Positions 7,729 to 17,376 are shown, counted from the stretch's first letter. The stretch: DNA of 56,214 bases from Nonomuraea turkmeniaca (GCF_005889735.1 NZ_VCKY01000039.1:1-56214), one strand, 5' to 3'. Program-made: numbers and translations. The notes: generated by a model from the letters alone, not told the origin.

Positions 7729-7872
7729 CCGTGCGCCAGGAGTTTCCTGGCCAGGAGGACGAGCCGGTCGGCCGAGCGCGACTGGGGTCGGAGGCGGTGG
7801 TCCTTCCCGGGTACGAGCGGAAACGTTCCTGGGAAGGATGTTCCGCCGCCGTCTCCGGGTGAGTGTGGAGCC

Positions 7873-8863
7873 ATGGATCGATCGATCAGGGTGGCCGCCT
7901 TGGTGGTCGTGGCCGTCCTGCTTGTTTCGTGCGGCGGGCAGAGCACCGCCGCTCCACCCACCCAATCCACTCATTCTGGCCATTCCGGCCACATGGCCAC
8001 GCCCACGACCGCCCCGCCCCGGCCCGGCGAACGGTTCGTCACGCTGACCATGGCGGAGCCGTACACGCCGGGTCCGCCCAACGGCGGCACGGACGACTCA
8101 CGCCGCCACCCCCGGCCAGGGCTACACGTGCTTCGGCGACTCGGGCGTCGACGAGGCGTCCTGGGTGGCCCACTGGGCGCCCGGCACGAACGAGACGCTC
8201 CTCGACGCCGAGTACGGCTACGAGCTGCCGCCAGGCAGCCAGCTCGTCATGCAGGTCCACTACAACCTGCTGGGCGTGGAGGGCAAGCCGGGCACCGACC
8301 GCTCGGGGATCCGGCTGCGCCTCGCCGAGCGGGAGCTGACGCCGCTCGAGACCGCGTTGTTCCCGGCGCCGGTGGAGCTGCCGTGCACGCCGAAGGAGTC
8401 GGGCCCGCTGCGCGACCGGGCCGCCGCGGTGAAGGACGTCGCCGCCAGGTTCGGCAAGGACGTCGAGCAGCAGCTGACCGACCTCGCCGAGTTCTGCCGC
8501 CCCAAGCCTGGACCCACGCAGCACTGCGATCTGCCTGTCGGGGGCCCGGCCACCGTGCACGCCTTGGCCGGTCACATGCACCTGCTCGGACGTGCCATCA
8601 AGGTCGAGCTGAACCCCGGCACACCGGGGGCGCGCACATTGCTGAACGTGCCCGACTACAACTTCGACGACCAGGCGCTTCGTGTGCTCCCCGCACCCGT
8701 CCAGGTCAAGAAGGGCGACGTGGTCCGGGTGACCTGCACGCACGACGCCGGCCTGCGCGCCCTGCTGCCGCAGCTCCAGAAGACGCCGCCGCGATACGTG
8801 GTGTGGGGTGACGGCACCAGCGACGAGATGTGCCTCGGCATCGCCATCGTGTCCGCCGCCTAG
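7873..8863 (+). pseudogene. Broken copper type II ascorbate-dependent monooxygenase-like lipoprotein gene
   Basis: The first 75 codons encode a lipoprotein start (VVVAVLLVSCGGQ) and the opening of the domain (PYTPGPPNGGTDD). At about 8097 the frame jumps. The sequence resumes in the +1 frame as HAATPGQGYTCFG, VAHWAPGTNETLL, QLVMQVHYNLL and a GHMHLLGRAIKVEL segment, ending at 8863. In peptidylglycine monooxygenase-like relatives roughly 40-50 residues, including the first copper-binding His-His region, stand between these two parts. They are missing here, so this is an out-of-frame internal deletion and not a single-base slip. The C-terminal copper site (HYN, HMH) survives. The end overlaps the convergent PLP gene within CTAG. 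Confidence 0.8.
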
Positions 8864-10281
8864 GATCCGTAGATCACCGACAGGAACCGCACCAGCACCG
8901 CCTCCCTGCCGGCCGGGGGGAGCGCGTCCAGGACCGCGTTGACCATCGCCATCTCCGGCTGCCCCGACCCCGGCCGCAGGTCCACTCCCACGGACGCGGC
9001 CAGCTCGGCGAAGGTGGCGTCGTCCAGCGCCTCCAGATCCAGGCCCGCCACCAGCTCGACCAGCCCATCGGGCAGCACGACGGGACCGCGCTCCGCGGCG
9101 GCGGCGGCCGAGTCGGCGATCACCTTGAGCATGGCGTCGACCCCGGCCAGCGTCACCCCGGTCACGGTGATGTGCAGGTTGGCCGGAATGCCCGCGTACG
9201 ACAGCTGGGGTTGCAGGAACCAGCCCCGGCCCCGGGCCTCGTCGGCCAGGACGAACACGTCGATGCCGTCCCCGGCGAAGGCCACCAGCGACGACTCGGG
9301 CTCGCCCAGCACCCGCAGCCCCGGGATCGCGGCGATGCCGTCGCGGAGCCGGGTCGTGGCCTCCAGCGTGACCCGGCCGAGCTCCTCGTACCCCTGCCGG
9401 CCCAGCGCCTGCAGGGTTGCCCAGGCGCCGCCGAGGGGGCCGGCCGACCTGGAGCTCTGGACGGTCGCGTTGATGATCGTGTAGCCGGGCCAGGCGGCCG
9501 ACGCGAAGTACGCCTTGCGCCGCATCGCGGGGTCGGCGAAGAGCACGACCGAGGCGCCCTTGGGGGCGTACCCGTACTTGTGCAGGTCGCAGGAGATCGA
9601 CGTGACGCCGGGCACGGACAGGTCGAACGGCGGGACCGCGGCGCCCGCCGCGCGCAGCCAGGGGAGCAGCCACCCGCCCACGCACGCGTCCACGTGGCAG
9701 GGGACGCCGGCCGCCGAGGCCACGGCGGCGACCTGCTCGATCGGGTCGATCACGCCTTGCGGATAGGACGGCGCCGAGGCGACGACCAGGATCGTGTCCT
9801 CGTCGACGGCCCCCTCGACGTCCTCCGCCCGCACCCGGTACGTCTCCAGGTCCACCGGCACGGCCACGACCTCGACGCCGAGATAGTGGGCGGCCTTGTG
9901 GAAGGCGGGATGGGCGGTGACGGGGACCACCAGCTTGGGCCGGGCCCGGCCGCCCATGTCCCGTGCCGCCTTCACAGCCAGCATGATCGACTCGGTGCCG
10001 CCGCTGGTGAAGATGCCGTGCCCGCCTCCGAGCACGTCGGCGACCGCGCCGACCACCTGCCGCTCCATCTCGACCACGCTCGGGAACGCGGTCGGGTCGA
10101 GGCAGTTGACCTCCAGCATCTCGAAGTACGCCCGCGCCGCGGCGTCGTTGACCTCGGCCCGCCCGGTGTCGTAGACGTAGGCGGTCACCTGGCCGCCGCG
10201 CACCGGTAAGTCGTGCTGCTTGAGCCTGGACACCTCGGCCAGCAGGTCCTCGGCGGGCCGTCCGATGAGGGGAAGGTTCAC
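8860..10281 (-). CDS. PLP-dependent group II decarboxylase / sphingosine-1-phosphate lyase-like enzyme
   Basis: 473 residues from GTG 10281 with GGAGGAG just upstream. This is a fold type I PLP enzyme: TSGGTES binds the phosphate, HVDACVGGW supplies the conserved aspartate that pairs with the pyridine nitrogen, and H234-K235 in CDLHKYGYAPKG is the Schiff-base lysine. The overall pattern (DLHKYGYAPKG, early LNCLDPTAFPS) is closer to sphingosine-phosphate lyases than to glutamate decarboxylase. The last 60 residues form an extra helical tail. GTGA overlap with the TetR gene means the two are co-translated, so TetR probably controls this enzyme. The substrate is not known. Confidence 0.85.
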   Translation of the reverse strand: MNLPLIGRPAEDLLAEVSRLKQHDLPVRGGQVTAYVYDTGRAEVNDAAARAYFEMLEVNCLDPTAFPSVVEMERQVVGAVADVLGGGHGIFTSGGTESIMLAVKAARDMGGRARPKLVVPVTAHPAFHKAAHYLGVEVVAVPVDLETYRVRAEDVEGAVDEDTILVVASAPSYPQGVIDPIEQVAAVASAAGVPCHVDACVGGWLLPWLRAAGAAVPPFDLSVPGVTSISCDLHKYGYAPKGASVVLFADPAMRRKAYFASAAWPGYTIINATVQSSRSAGPLGGAWATLQALGRQGYEELGRVTLEATTRLRDGIAAIPGLRVLGEPESSLVAFAGDGIDVFVLADEARGRGWFLQPQLSYAGIPANLHITVTGVTLAGVDAMLKVIADSAAAAAERGPVVLPDGLVELVAGLDLEALDDATFAELAASVGVDLRPGSGQPEMAMVNAVLDALPPAGREAVLVRFLSVIYGS

Positions 10282-10907
10282 GCAGGCTCCTCCGGGAGTG
10301 CGAGTGTGCGGTGGAGGGTCAGGTGCAGGTGGGCGCGGAAGCGGCGCAGGGCCGCTCGATCGCCCGGACCCCGTCGGCGCCCCTCGGCGTCCAGCACGCC
10401 GCCCTTGGCGAACCCGTGCACCGACCAGATCACGGTCCAGATCGTGTACTCCAGATCGACGGCGCCGTCGATCACGCCCGACTCCGCAGCGGGACGCAGC
10501 GCGGCGGCGACCGAGGTGACCAGCGGCTGCACGTACGCCCGCTCCAGCTCGGTGATGTCGCTGGCGTCCGAGAGCCAGCGATGCATCCACAGCGCGGGGA
10601 TCTCGGGGTTGTCCACGCAGAAGTCGAGGTAGTCGTCCACGAGCCGGTGGATGGCGACGACCGGGTCGTCGCCGGGCAGCCGGTCGAGCGCCTGGTCGAG
10701 CGCCGCCTTCTCCACCTGGTGAGCTCGCTCCATGACCGCCAGGTACAACTCCCGCTTGCCGCCCACGTGGTAGTTGACGGTGGCGATGTTCATTCCGGCG
10801 GCCTCGGCGATCTGGCGCGTCGAGGTGCCGTCGTAGCCGAGCGCCGCGAACAGCCGCGTCGCGACCTCGATGATGAGGGCGACCTGCCCGCCGTCCGCGG
10901 ATGTCAT
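10278..10907 (-). CDS. TetR family transcriptional regulator
   Basis: 209 residues from ATG 10907. The N-terminal HTH is clear: ATRLFAALGYDGTSTRQIAE, AAGMNIATVNYHVGGKRELY. A C-terminal TetR_C-like helical domain with LDFCVDNPEIPALWMHRWL follows, which senses an unknown ligand. The stop overlaps the start of the PLP enzyme (GTGA), so it is the first gene of a two-gene unit and most likely represses its own operon. Confidence 0.92.
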   Translation of the reverse strand: MTSADGGQVALIIEVATRLFAALGYDGTSTRQIAEAAGMNIATVNYHVGGKRELYLAVMERAHQVEKAALDQALDRLPGDDPVVAIHRLVDDYLDFCVDNPEIPALWMHRWLSDASDITELERAYVQPLVTSVAAALRPAAESGVIDGAVDLEYTIWTVIWSVHGFAKGGVLDAEGRRRGPGDRAALRRFRAHLHLTLHRTLALPEEPA

Positions 10908-10962
10908 GCGCCGAACATAGTTCGCCACCCCCAACCGGTCAATCACTTGATGGAGTGCGGCC

Positions 10963-11409
10963 TCAATCCGGCGCCCAGTACTTCTCCATGATCTGCTCCA
11001 GGTGCCGCACCACCGGCTGCCAGCCGGCGGGCAGCGTGTAGCGGCTGGCCCGGCGCCGGTCATGGGCGAGCGTGTATTTGATGAAGTCGGCTCCCGGCGG
11101 TCGCGTCTCCGACCGGCCGATCCTCAGCTTCTTCAGGTACGTCCGGAGCCTGCGCTCCTCCTTGCCGGTGAGGCACTTGTCGATGACCGGCCCCGTGCGC
11201 CGGTCCAGCCGCACGCAGCCGTCGCGGTACACGATCATGTGATCATCGAGCCCCGCGAAGCCGCCCTGCTTGCGGAGGTCGACCAGCACCCTCTTTTGGG
11301 CGTTCTGGGTGTTCTGTGTGGAGACGGGCATGGCGCCGGCTGGTGTCGCGGAGGCGCTCAGCGTCAGGGCGAGCGCCGGCAGGAGCACGATCCGCCAGAT
11401 TCTCCTCAT
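10963..11409 (-). CDS. Small secreted protein of unknown function
   Basis: 148 residues from ATG 11409; a start at 11445 is possible but has no ribosome site. A signal peptide (RIVLLPALALTLSASATPAGA) precedes a basic domain of about 115 residues with two cysteines (DGCVRLD, DKCLTG) that could form a disulfide. No family is recognised. It lies 84 bp downstream of the PadR gene on the same strand and may be under its control. Similar basic exported proteins occur as actinomycete hypotheticals. Confidence 0.68.
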   Translation of the reverse strand: MRRIWRIVLLPALALTLSASATPAGAMPVSTQNTQNAQKRVLVDLRKQGGFAGLDDHMIVYRDGCVRLDRRTGPVIDKCLTGKEERRLRTYLKKLRIGRSETRPPGADFIKYTLAHDRRRASRYTLPAGWQPVVRHLEQIMEKYWAPD

Positions 11410-11493
11410 GCTCCTTGGACGGCCCCGGACGGTGCCAGGATTCATCGGAGCGCGTCCCGCGGCGTCAGGGGCCGGCCGGCGGCTCGACCGCCG

Positions 11494-11817
11494 TCATGGG
11501 GTGGACGGTCGCAGGACGAGGGACGCGGCTGCCTGCATCCGTCTGGCCTCGGCCTCCACCAGCGCCTGGCCCTCGTCGGTGATCCTGAAGTAGCGGCGGT
11601 TGCGGCCGTTGACGACCTCTTCGCGGTCCACGGTGATCACGCCGCGCTCGTTCAGGCGTTCCAGGATGCCGTAGAGGGTGCCGACCGACGGCTGGACCCG
11701 GCCCCCCGACAGCTCCTTGATCGACTTGCTGATCGCGTGTCCGTGCAGCGGCCCCACGCGCAGGGCGGTGAGCACGAAGTACATCGGCTCGCTGACTTCA
11801 GACGTTCCCCTCGGCAT
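11494..11817 (-). CDS. PadR family transcriptional regulator
   Basis: 107 residues. The winged-helix PadR core is plain: SEPMYFVLTALRVGPLHGHAI, then a recognition region GRVQPSVGTLYGILERLNER and a wing VNGRNRRYFRITDEGQALV. The C-terminal dimer helix is short, as in class 2 PadR proteins. A perfect palindrome lies 14 bp before the start and is a likely self-binding site. The secreted protein gene downstream may be its partner. Confidence 0.92.
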   Translation of the reverse strand: MPRGTSEVSEPMYFVLTALRVGPLHGHAISKSIKELSGGRVQPSVGTLYGILERLNERGVITVDREEVVNGRNRRYFRITDEGQALVEAEARRMQAAASLVLRPSTP

Positions 11818-11830
11818 GGGCTGACATTAT

Positions 11831-11843
11831 TCCGTTGAACGGA
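11831..11843. promoter_or_regulatory. Palindrome TCCGTTGAACGGA upstream of padR-like gene
   Basis: TCCGTT-G-AACGGA is a perfect inverted repeat 14 bp upstream of the PadR start, where an autoregulatory operator would be expected. It could also extend into the promoter. Confidence 0.4.
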
Positions 11844-11854
11844 GCGTCGGCAAT

Positions 11855-11884
11855 GCCCGGCGGCCAACGAGCAGGCCGCCGGGC
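11855..11884. terminator. Hairpin terminator downstream of the cellulase gene
   Basis: An 11-bp perfect stem (GCCCGGCGGCC at 11855-11865, complement at 11874-11884) with an 8-nt loop begins nine bases after the stop of the GH9 gene on the minus strand. Confidence 0.6.
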
Positions 11885-11892
11885 GTGCTGGA

Positions 11893-14406
11893 TCACCTAC
11901 ACCGGTCGCCGTTCAGGTGGAACACCTCGGGTGCCGGGTTGGGTCCCCAGGGGTTCGTGCCGGTGAAGCCGAAGGCCACGGACTTGCCTGGCCTGATCTT
12001 GCTCTGGCTTCTGGCGGTCACCACGGAGCCGGACTGCGACAGCTCGGCGCCCCAGTCCTGCCGGACCCGCTGGCCGCTCAGGAACGACCAGCGCAGGCTC
12101 CAGCCGTCCACGGTGTGCCTGCCGGTGTTCTCGATCACGACCTGAGCGGTGAACGAGCCCGAGCCGTGGGCCGTGTAGCGGACCCGGCAGTCCGAGCGCT
12201 CGCTCTTGTCGGCCAGGAACGCCGACACCCAGGCCAGCGGGGAGTTCCAGTTGATGGTCAGCTCGTTCGTCGACCACGACTCGATGTCGTCGATGTAGCA
12301 GAACTGCGGCTTGCAGCCCTGGAGCAGCCGCTGCGCGAGGGGGTCCTGGATGCTGGAGTTCGGGCCGCCGGACAAGGTGCCGCGCGGCGGGTTGGGCAGC
12401 GCGGGGTCGAGCTGGCGGGCGTACCAGCGGCTGTGCTGGTTCTGCGAGGCCACCTCGCCGTAACCGGTCACGTACGACTGGTTGAGCGCGTTGCGCCCGA
12501 GGATGTAGTCCATGCCCTCGCGCACGGCGGCCCGGTACTTCTCCTGCCCGGTCAGGTCGAACGCGGTCGCCATGACGACCATGTTGTTCAGCACCAGGTT
12601 GTTGGAGCCCCAGTCGAAGTCCGGCGGGTTGTACGGGAGGCCGTACGGGTGCGCCTTCTGGATCGCCAGGTACTTCTCGGCGCCCTGGACCACCGACTGC
12701 CGCACCCGCGCCCGGTCGGGCAGCCCGTTGGGCACGGTCGCCAGGTCCAGGCGGCCGAGCTGGGCGGTGTTGCCCCAGTCGAAGCCGCGGTCACGCCAGA
12801 CGTCGCCGGTGTGGTGCGGCGAGGCCAGGACGAAGTCCTTGAACTCCTTCTCGCCCGTCGTGATGTACAGCTCGGCCGCCGCCCAGTAGAACTCGTCGGT
12901 CACGTCGGCGTCGCTGTAGGCGCCGCCGCCAGTGCCGTCGTTCGGGTCGGCGTACCTGGCCGGGTTGGCCTTGGCGGCCGCCCACGCCTTGCGGGCCGCC
13001 TGCAGGTTCTTGGCGGCGAACGCGGGGTCGTACGGGGCGTACAGCCTGGCCGCCTGCGCCGCGGTCGCGGCCAGGTTGAGCGTGGCGGCCGTCGAGGTCG
13101 GGTGCAGCTCGCGCAGCTGCGGGTCGAGGTGCGGCAGCAGCGGGAGCCCGGTCCAGTTCTGGTCGTGGATCTTGTGGTGCGCCATCCCGGCGAACGGCTT
13201 TCCGTCCGGCACCTGCATGCTCAGCAGGAACTCCTGCTCCCACCGGGCCTCGTCCAGGATGTCGGGCCTGCCGTTGCCGCTCTCGGGGATGTTCAGCTGG
13301 CCGTCCTTGAAGGCCGCCTTGTCCCGCTCGTACGTGGCCATGAGCTGGTAGACCGAGATGCCGCCGTTGACGACGTACTTGCCGTGGTCGCCGGCGTCGT
13401 ACCAGCCGCCCTTGACGTTCAGCGAGTAGTCGCAGACGCCCGGCTGGCACGGCACGCTCACGTCGCCCTGGTTGGGTGCCACGCCGACGTGCCCGGCCGG
13501 CCTGCCGTACCCCGGCCGGAGGCTGTCCAGGATCTCGATGCCGCTGCGCTGGGTGTAGTAGAACTTCAGCGCGTCGGCGGGCAACTGGTCGTAGATGCCG
13601 GCGTCGATGTCGAACGGCCGGCTCGTCTCGCCGTCCGCCGTGATCGTGTAGCCCTTGCCGGGCTTGCGGAAGCCGCTGAAGTCCAGCGTGTGCACGTTCT
13701 GCCCCGAGCTCGCGTCCACGCCTCTGGGGGTGGTCTTGCCCTGGGCGACGGTCTCCTTGGCGGCGTTCTTGAGCTCCCAGTCCAGCGCGGTCGTCGCGGT
13801 GGTGACCACGGTCGCCTTCTTGGGGGCCTCGGGGAGGTAGCCGACCATGTTCACGCGGACCCGCGGGCCCGTGTCCGGCTCGTAGACCTCGGGCTCCGCG
13901 CCGCCCTTGAGCGACACGTCGTCCATGCAGAACCTCCAGGGCTCGGCGCTGCCGCCCAGCTGGAACACGACCTGGGAGTTCGGCAGCGACACGGGGGCGC
14001 TGAACGTGTAGGAGTAGGAGTTGCCCGAGACGCTCATCTCGGGCGCGGCCGACAGATACTGCGTCCACGGGTCCACGGGAAGCTGGATCAGCGCCCTGCC
14101 GACCTTGGCCGGGGCCGCGGAGGCGGAGAATTTGTAGGCGTACGTCTCGCCTTCCACCAGCGGGATGTCGTTCTGGCCGATGATGACGTCCCACGGGTTG
14201 GCGGTGCCGCCGGGGATGTCGGCGCAGAGCCGTCCCTCATCGACGGCGAGCGTGACGTTGGCGGTGCCCCACCAGGGGGCGGTTCCGGCGTCGAAGGTGC
14301 CGTTCACGATCTGCTCGGGCCCCTCGTCCGCGGCGTGCGCCGCCGTGGCGGGGGACAGGGCGACCATGGTGAGAAGGGCCAGTAAGGCGGCCCGGCTTCG
14401 GGTCAT
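11893..14406 (-). CDS. Secreted GH9 cellulase with CBM4_9, Ig-like and CBM2 domains
   Basis: 837 residues from ATG 14406, with GAGGA in place and a signal peptide ending AAHA. Order: CBM4_9 (about 28-170, [17 protein letters not shown]), an Ig-like CelD_N domain (about 185-275, [19 protein letters not shown]), the GH9 catalytic domain (about 285-720) and CBM2 (about 735-837, [19 protein letters not shown] to the end). GH9 marks are [10 protein letters not shown] with the catalytic aspartates, and [19 protein letters not shown] with the general acid glutamate. This is the architecture of processive or cellobiohydrolase-like GH9 enzymes. The gene stands alone between a terminator and a promoter bearing an exact CebR/CelR box, so it is probably induced by cello-oligosaccharides. 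Confidence 0.95.
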   Translation of the reverse strand: MTRSRAALLALLTMVALSPATAAHAADEGPEQIVNGTFDAGTAPWWGTANVTLAVDEGRLCADIPGGTANPWDVIIGQNDIPLVEGETYAYKFSASAAPAKVGRALIQLPVDPWTQYLSAAPEMSVSGNSYSYTFSAPVSLPNSQVVFQLGGSAEPWRFCMDDVSLKGGAEPEVYEPDTGPRVRVNMVGYLPEAPKKATVVTTATTALDWELKNAAKETVAQGKTTPRGVDASSGQNVHTLDFSGFRKPGKGYTITADGETSRPFDIDAGIYDQLPADALKFYYTQRSGIEILDSLRPGYGRPAGHVGVAPNQGDVSVPCQPGVCDYSLNVKGGWYDAGDHGKYVVNGGISVYQLMATYERDKAAFKDGQLNIPESGNGRPDILDEARWEQEFLLSMQVPDGKPFAGMAHHKIHDQNWTGLPLLPHLDPQLRELHPTSTAATLNLAATAAQAARLYAPYDPAFAAKNLQAARKAWAAAKANPARYADPNDGTGGGAYSDADVTDEFYWAAAELYITTGEKEFKDFVLASPHHTGDVWRDRGFDWGNTAQLGRLDLATVPNGLPDRARVRQSVVQGAEKYLAIQKAHPYGLPYNPPDFDWGSNNLVLNNMVVMATAFDLTGQEKYRAAVREGMDYILGRNALNQSYVTGYGEVASQNQHSRWYARQLDPALPNPPRGTLSGGPNSSIQDPLAQRLLQGCKPQFCYIDDIESWSTNELTINWNSPLAWVSAFLADKSERSDCRVRYTAHGSGSFTAQVVIENTGRHTVDGWSLRWSFLSGQRVRQDWGAELSQSGSVVTARSQSKIRPGKSVAFGFTGTNPWGPNPAPEVFHLNGDRCR

Positions 14407-14424
14407 GGAGGTCCTCTGGAGGGT

Positions 14425-14438
14425 TGGGAGCGCTCCCA
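14425..14438. promoter_or_regulatory. CebR/CelR-type operator
   Basis: The 14-bp palindrome TGGGAGCGCTCCCA is identical to the published consensus for the LacI-family cellulose regulators CebR (Streptomyces) and CelR (Thermobifida). It lies 18 bp upstream of the GH9 start codon, where it would block transcription when cellobiose is absent. No LacI gene is in the window. Confidence 0.88.
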
Positions 14439-14510
14439 ATGGCGCGCTCCCGATCCTCCTGTCCCGTTGCCGCCGCGTCAACGGGTGCGCACCATCGCAC
14501 CCTGAAGAAG

Positions 14511-14523
14511 GTGAAAGTTTCAC
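14511..14523. promoter_or_regulatory. Second palindrome GTGAAAGTTTCAC in the cellulase promoter region
   Basis: A perfect 13-bp palindrome about 105 bp upstream of the GH9 start. It shares the GAAA-N-TTTC core with the site at 2062-2070 and with boxes reported for actinomycete xylanase genes. A second, separate regulator may act on this gene. Confidence 0.4.
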
Positions 14524-14602
14524 GACCGGGTGAGCTCTTCGGCCCTGCGGGCGGTCGTACGGTGCTGAGGGCCCAGCCGTAACCCGGCGAGGCCTACCAG
14601 CG

Positions 14603-15199
14603 TCACGGGCCGCCGGGTCGCCACATCGGCCAGAACAACGTCCCGTCCGGTAGCGCGAACGGCTCGCGGACCTGGTAGCCGTGGCGCGTGTACAGGTCCC
14701 TGCTGCCGGCGCTGCTGGCCTCCAGGTAGGCCGCCGCGCCGCCCAGCCGGTCGTGGTGGTGGCGCAGCAGCGCCGAGCCCAGCCCCTGGTTCTGCCGGTC
14801 CGGATGCACCGCCAGGAACGCCAGGTAGTGATGCGGCTCGGCCGGATGGTGCTCCTCGAACAGCCCGTCGAGCACGCGGAAGTGCTCGACCCACTCCCCG
14901 GCGCACTCGGCCAGCCGGCGGTCGTAGTCGGGCGGGGCGGGCAGCGGCGCGGTGTGCGGGAACCAGACCGCGGTCGCGTGGCCGTCGTCGATGAGGTGGA
15001 TCTCGCCGTGCTCCAGCGCGTGTTCCACGAGGATCCGGAAGTCGGCGGTCAGGACCTTGTGGCGTTCCCTGCGGTCAGGCACGAGGTAGCTCACCACCTT
15101 GAGCTGGGCGAACGCGGTCGCGATCAGCTCGGCCACCTGTGCCGCGTCCTCTTCAGCCGCACGCCGGATGTCCGGCCGCATGACGAAGGTCTCTCCCAT
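14603..15199 (-). CDS. GNAT family N-acetyltransferase
   Basis: 198 residues from ATG 15199. The GNAT core is seen as [20 protein letters not shown] (beta4 and the acetyl-CoA pyrophosphate loop Q-x-x-G-x-G/S) and [20 protein letters not shown]. The N-terminal part ([20 protein letters not shown]) is the usual first strand-helix. The [10 protein letters not shown] and WVEHF motifs are of a subgroup common in actinomycetes; the substrate is not known. The APC permease lies 21 bp upstream on the same strand, so the pair may be co-transcribed. Confidence 0.88.
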   Translation of the reverse strand: MGETFVMRPDIRRAAEEDAAQVAELIATAFAQLKVVSYLVPDRRERHKVLTADFRILVEHALEHGEIHLIDDGHATAVWFPHTAPLPAPPDYDRRLAECAGEWVEHFRVLDGLFEEHHPAEPHHYLAFLAVHPDRQNQGLGSALLRHHHDRLGGAAAYLEASSAGSRDLYTRHGYQVREPFALPDGTLFWPMWRPGGP

Positions 15200-15220
15200 G
15201 GCCTATCCCCTCTCGTTCGA

Positions 15221-16699
15221 TCAGGTGAGGTCCCGGGTGGTGGCCGCCTTGGCGCCCATCCCGACCTGAGAGTAGACCGCGGGTTGTCTGGACCGCAGGG
15301 TGATCGCCCACAGCAGACCCACGACGACGGCGACGCCGTAGACCGCGGGCAGGATCCAGGCCAGCGGGTCCCCCTCGGGCACGCCCAGCAACGTCCCGAA
15401 GTTGTCCAGCGCCAGCCACACCATCACGGCCAGCGCGATCGCGGCGGGCACGGGCGCGACCAGCCGCCGCGCGACGGTCTCGCCGCTCGGCTCGCGGAGG
15501 AAGAACACGATGATCGCGATGGACGTCACGAAGATCAGCAGCAGCACCCCGAACCCGCCGAACGAGCCGCCGTAGAAGAACAACTGCACCAGCGGGTCGA
15601 GCCCGAGCAGCGCATACACCGCGATGACGACCAGCCCGAACACGCTCTGCGCGATCGAGCCTGCCTTGGGCGCGCCGCTGCGGGCCCGCGTCCGGCCGAA
15701 GACGGCAGGCAGCACCCGCTCGCGACCGAGCGCGAAGAAGTAGCGGGCGGTGGTGTTGTGGAAGGAGATCATCGCCGCGAACACGCTGGTCGCGAAGAGC
15801 ACCCTGGCGATGTCCACCACCGTGCCGCCCAGGTGTTGCGCGGCGAGCACGAAGATGGTGTCCGCCTGGTCACGCTGCGCCGTGGCCACGATGGCGGCCG
15901 GGCCGGTGGCGACCGTCATCGCCCAGGACGACAGCGCGTACAGGCCCGCGATGATCGCCACGGCCGAGTAGGTGGCCAGCGGCACCGTACGTCGCGGCTC
16001 GCGGCTCTCCTCCGAGAACACCACGGACGACTCGAACCCCACGAACCCGAGCGTCGCGATCACCAGCAGCGCCCCCACGCCGGGCTCGAACAGCGCGCCG
16101 GGCGACAGCGTCTCCATGGAGAAGCCGGAGGGCGCCGGGTTGATCAGGTCGGCGAGGTCGAACAGCAGGATGACCGCCACCTCGGCAGTGAGCAGGACGG
16201 CCAGCAGCCGGCCGTTGACGTCCACCCGCATCACGCCCAGCACCGCCACGAGCGCCCAGGCGATCAGCGACACCACCCACCAGGGCGGCGTGACGCCTGC
16301 CCACCGTTCGATCAGCGGGGTCGTCGCCGCGCCGAAAGCGCCGTACAACCCGACCTGCAGCGCGTTGTACGCGATCAGCGCCACCCAGGCGGCCGCGATG
16401 CCCGCCGGGCGTCCGAGCCCGCGGGTGACGTAGGTGTAGAACGCGCCGGCGTTGGCCATGTGCCGCGCCATCGCCACGTACCCGACCGCGAACACCGCCA
16501 GGACGATCCCCACCACCAGGAACGCGACCGGCAGGCCGGTGATCCCGGTGATCGCGTACGCGGTGGTGACCACCCCGGCGACGACCGTGAGCGGCGCCGC
16601 GGCGGACAGGACGAAGTAGACGACCGAGGGTGCGCCGAGCCGGTCGGCGGCGAGTGCGCCGCTGATCGGGTCGGACTCGGCGGATTTCACGGTGCGCAT
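15221..16699 (-). CDS. APC superfamily amino acid permease
   Basis: 492 residues from ATG 16699 with AGAGGAA upstream. The protein has about 12 membrane helices. The first carries the APC signature region (VVYFVLSAAAPLTVVAG), and helix 6 has LGFVGFESSVVFSEESREPRRTVP, typical of amino acid/polyamine antiporters. YFFALGRERVLPAVFGRTRA is the loop before helix 9. It should import an amino acid or amine by proton symport or exchange. A GNAT gene follows closely, so acetylation of the transported compound is possible. Confidence 0.9.
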   Translation of the reverse strand: MRTVKSAESDPISGALAADRLGAPSVVYFVLSAAAPLTVVAGVVTTAYAITGITGLPVAFLVVGIVLAVFAVGYVAMARHMANAGAFYTYVTRGLGRPAGIAAAWVALIAYNALQVGLYGAFGAATTPLIERWAGVTPPWWVVSLIAWALVAVLGVMRVDVNGRLLAVLLTAEVAVILLFDLADLINPAPSGFSMETLSPGALFEPGVGALLVIATLGFVGFESSVVFSEESREPRRTVPLATYSAVAIIAGLYALSSWAMTVATGPAAIVATAQRDQADTIFVLAAQHLGGTVVDIARVLFATSVFAAMISFHNTTARYFFALGRERVLPAVFGRTRARSGAPKAGSIAQSVFGLVVIAVYALLGLDPLVQLFFYGGSFGGFGVLLLIFVTSIAIIVFFLREPSGETVARRLVAPVPAAIALAVMVWLALDNFGTLLGVPEGDPLAWILPAVYGVAVVVGLLWAITLRSRQPAVYSQVGMGAKAATTRDLT

Positions 16700-16743
16700 C
16701 GTGTTCCTCTCTGGGGGGTGCCGTTCTCGGGGGATCGGGCCGG

Positions 16744-17376
16744 TCAGATGCGGTACGTGAGGACCGCGTCGCCCACGGCCGCGCCGACCTGGCGGCTCAG
16801 GTCGCTGAGTGGCTGGGGCATCGCGGCCAGCAGCGTGGTCAGGTACTGCCGGGCGACGCGGCGGTCGGACGGTTCGTCGAGCACGGTGCCGGTCAGATCG
16901 CACGCGTCCACCAGCGTCGCCAGCGCCATGTCCTCCGGCGACAGCGGCTGGCGCCGAACCAGCCCCAGCCGCAGCCGCGTCACGGGCCACATGGCGCGGC
17001 TGAAATCCGTGGAGAAATAGCGGGGTTGTCTGCGCTTGAGCAGTTTTGGGGTTTCGCGTTGGAGCAGCCCGGCCGACTCCAGTCGCCCGCTCACGTCCGC
17101 CACTGATCGTTGTGCGAGATACGCGAGCCATGTGCGCACGTCGGTGTGGTGTGAGGAATTGCTGATTTCGGACAGCACATTGTCGGCCACCTTCTCGCCG
17201 ACCGGTCGCGCGTCGACCATGCCGAGGCGCACGCCGCGCACGGAGATCCGCTGCGCCAGCACCAGCTCCGCGATCAGGGCGCCGGCCAGGCCGAGCGCGA
17301 TTCCCTGGAGGTGCAAACGAGACCTGCCCGAGCCAGTCGTATCCCAGGCGACGAGGAAGAAATCATCGGCAAGCAC
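16744..17376 (-). CDS. GPP34 (GOLPH3-like) family protein
   Basis: 210 residues from GTG 17376. It starts LADDFFLVAWDTTGSGRSRLHLQGIALGLAGALIAEL as seen in actinobacterial GPP34 proteins, followed by helical repeats and LKRRQPRYFSTDFSRAMW in the middle. The eukaryotic relative GOLPH3 binds phosphoinositides at the Golgi; bacterial members are common in Streptomyces and relatives, and their role is unknown. It precedes the APC permease on the same strand with a 44-bp gap. Confidence 0.85.
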   Translation of the reverse strand: MLADDFFLVAWDTTGSGRSRLHLQGIALGLAGALIAELVLAQRISVRGVRLGMVDARPVGEKVADNVLSEISNSSHHTDVRTWLAYLAQRSVADVSGRLESAGLLQRETPKLLKRRQPRYFSTDFSRAMWPVTRLRLGLVRRQPLSPEDMALATLVDACDLTGTVLDEPSDRRVARQYLTTLLAAMPQPLSDLSRQVGAAVGDAVLTYRI

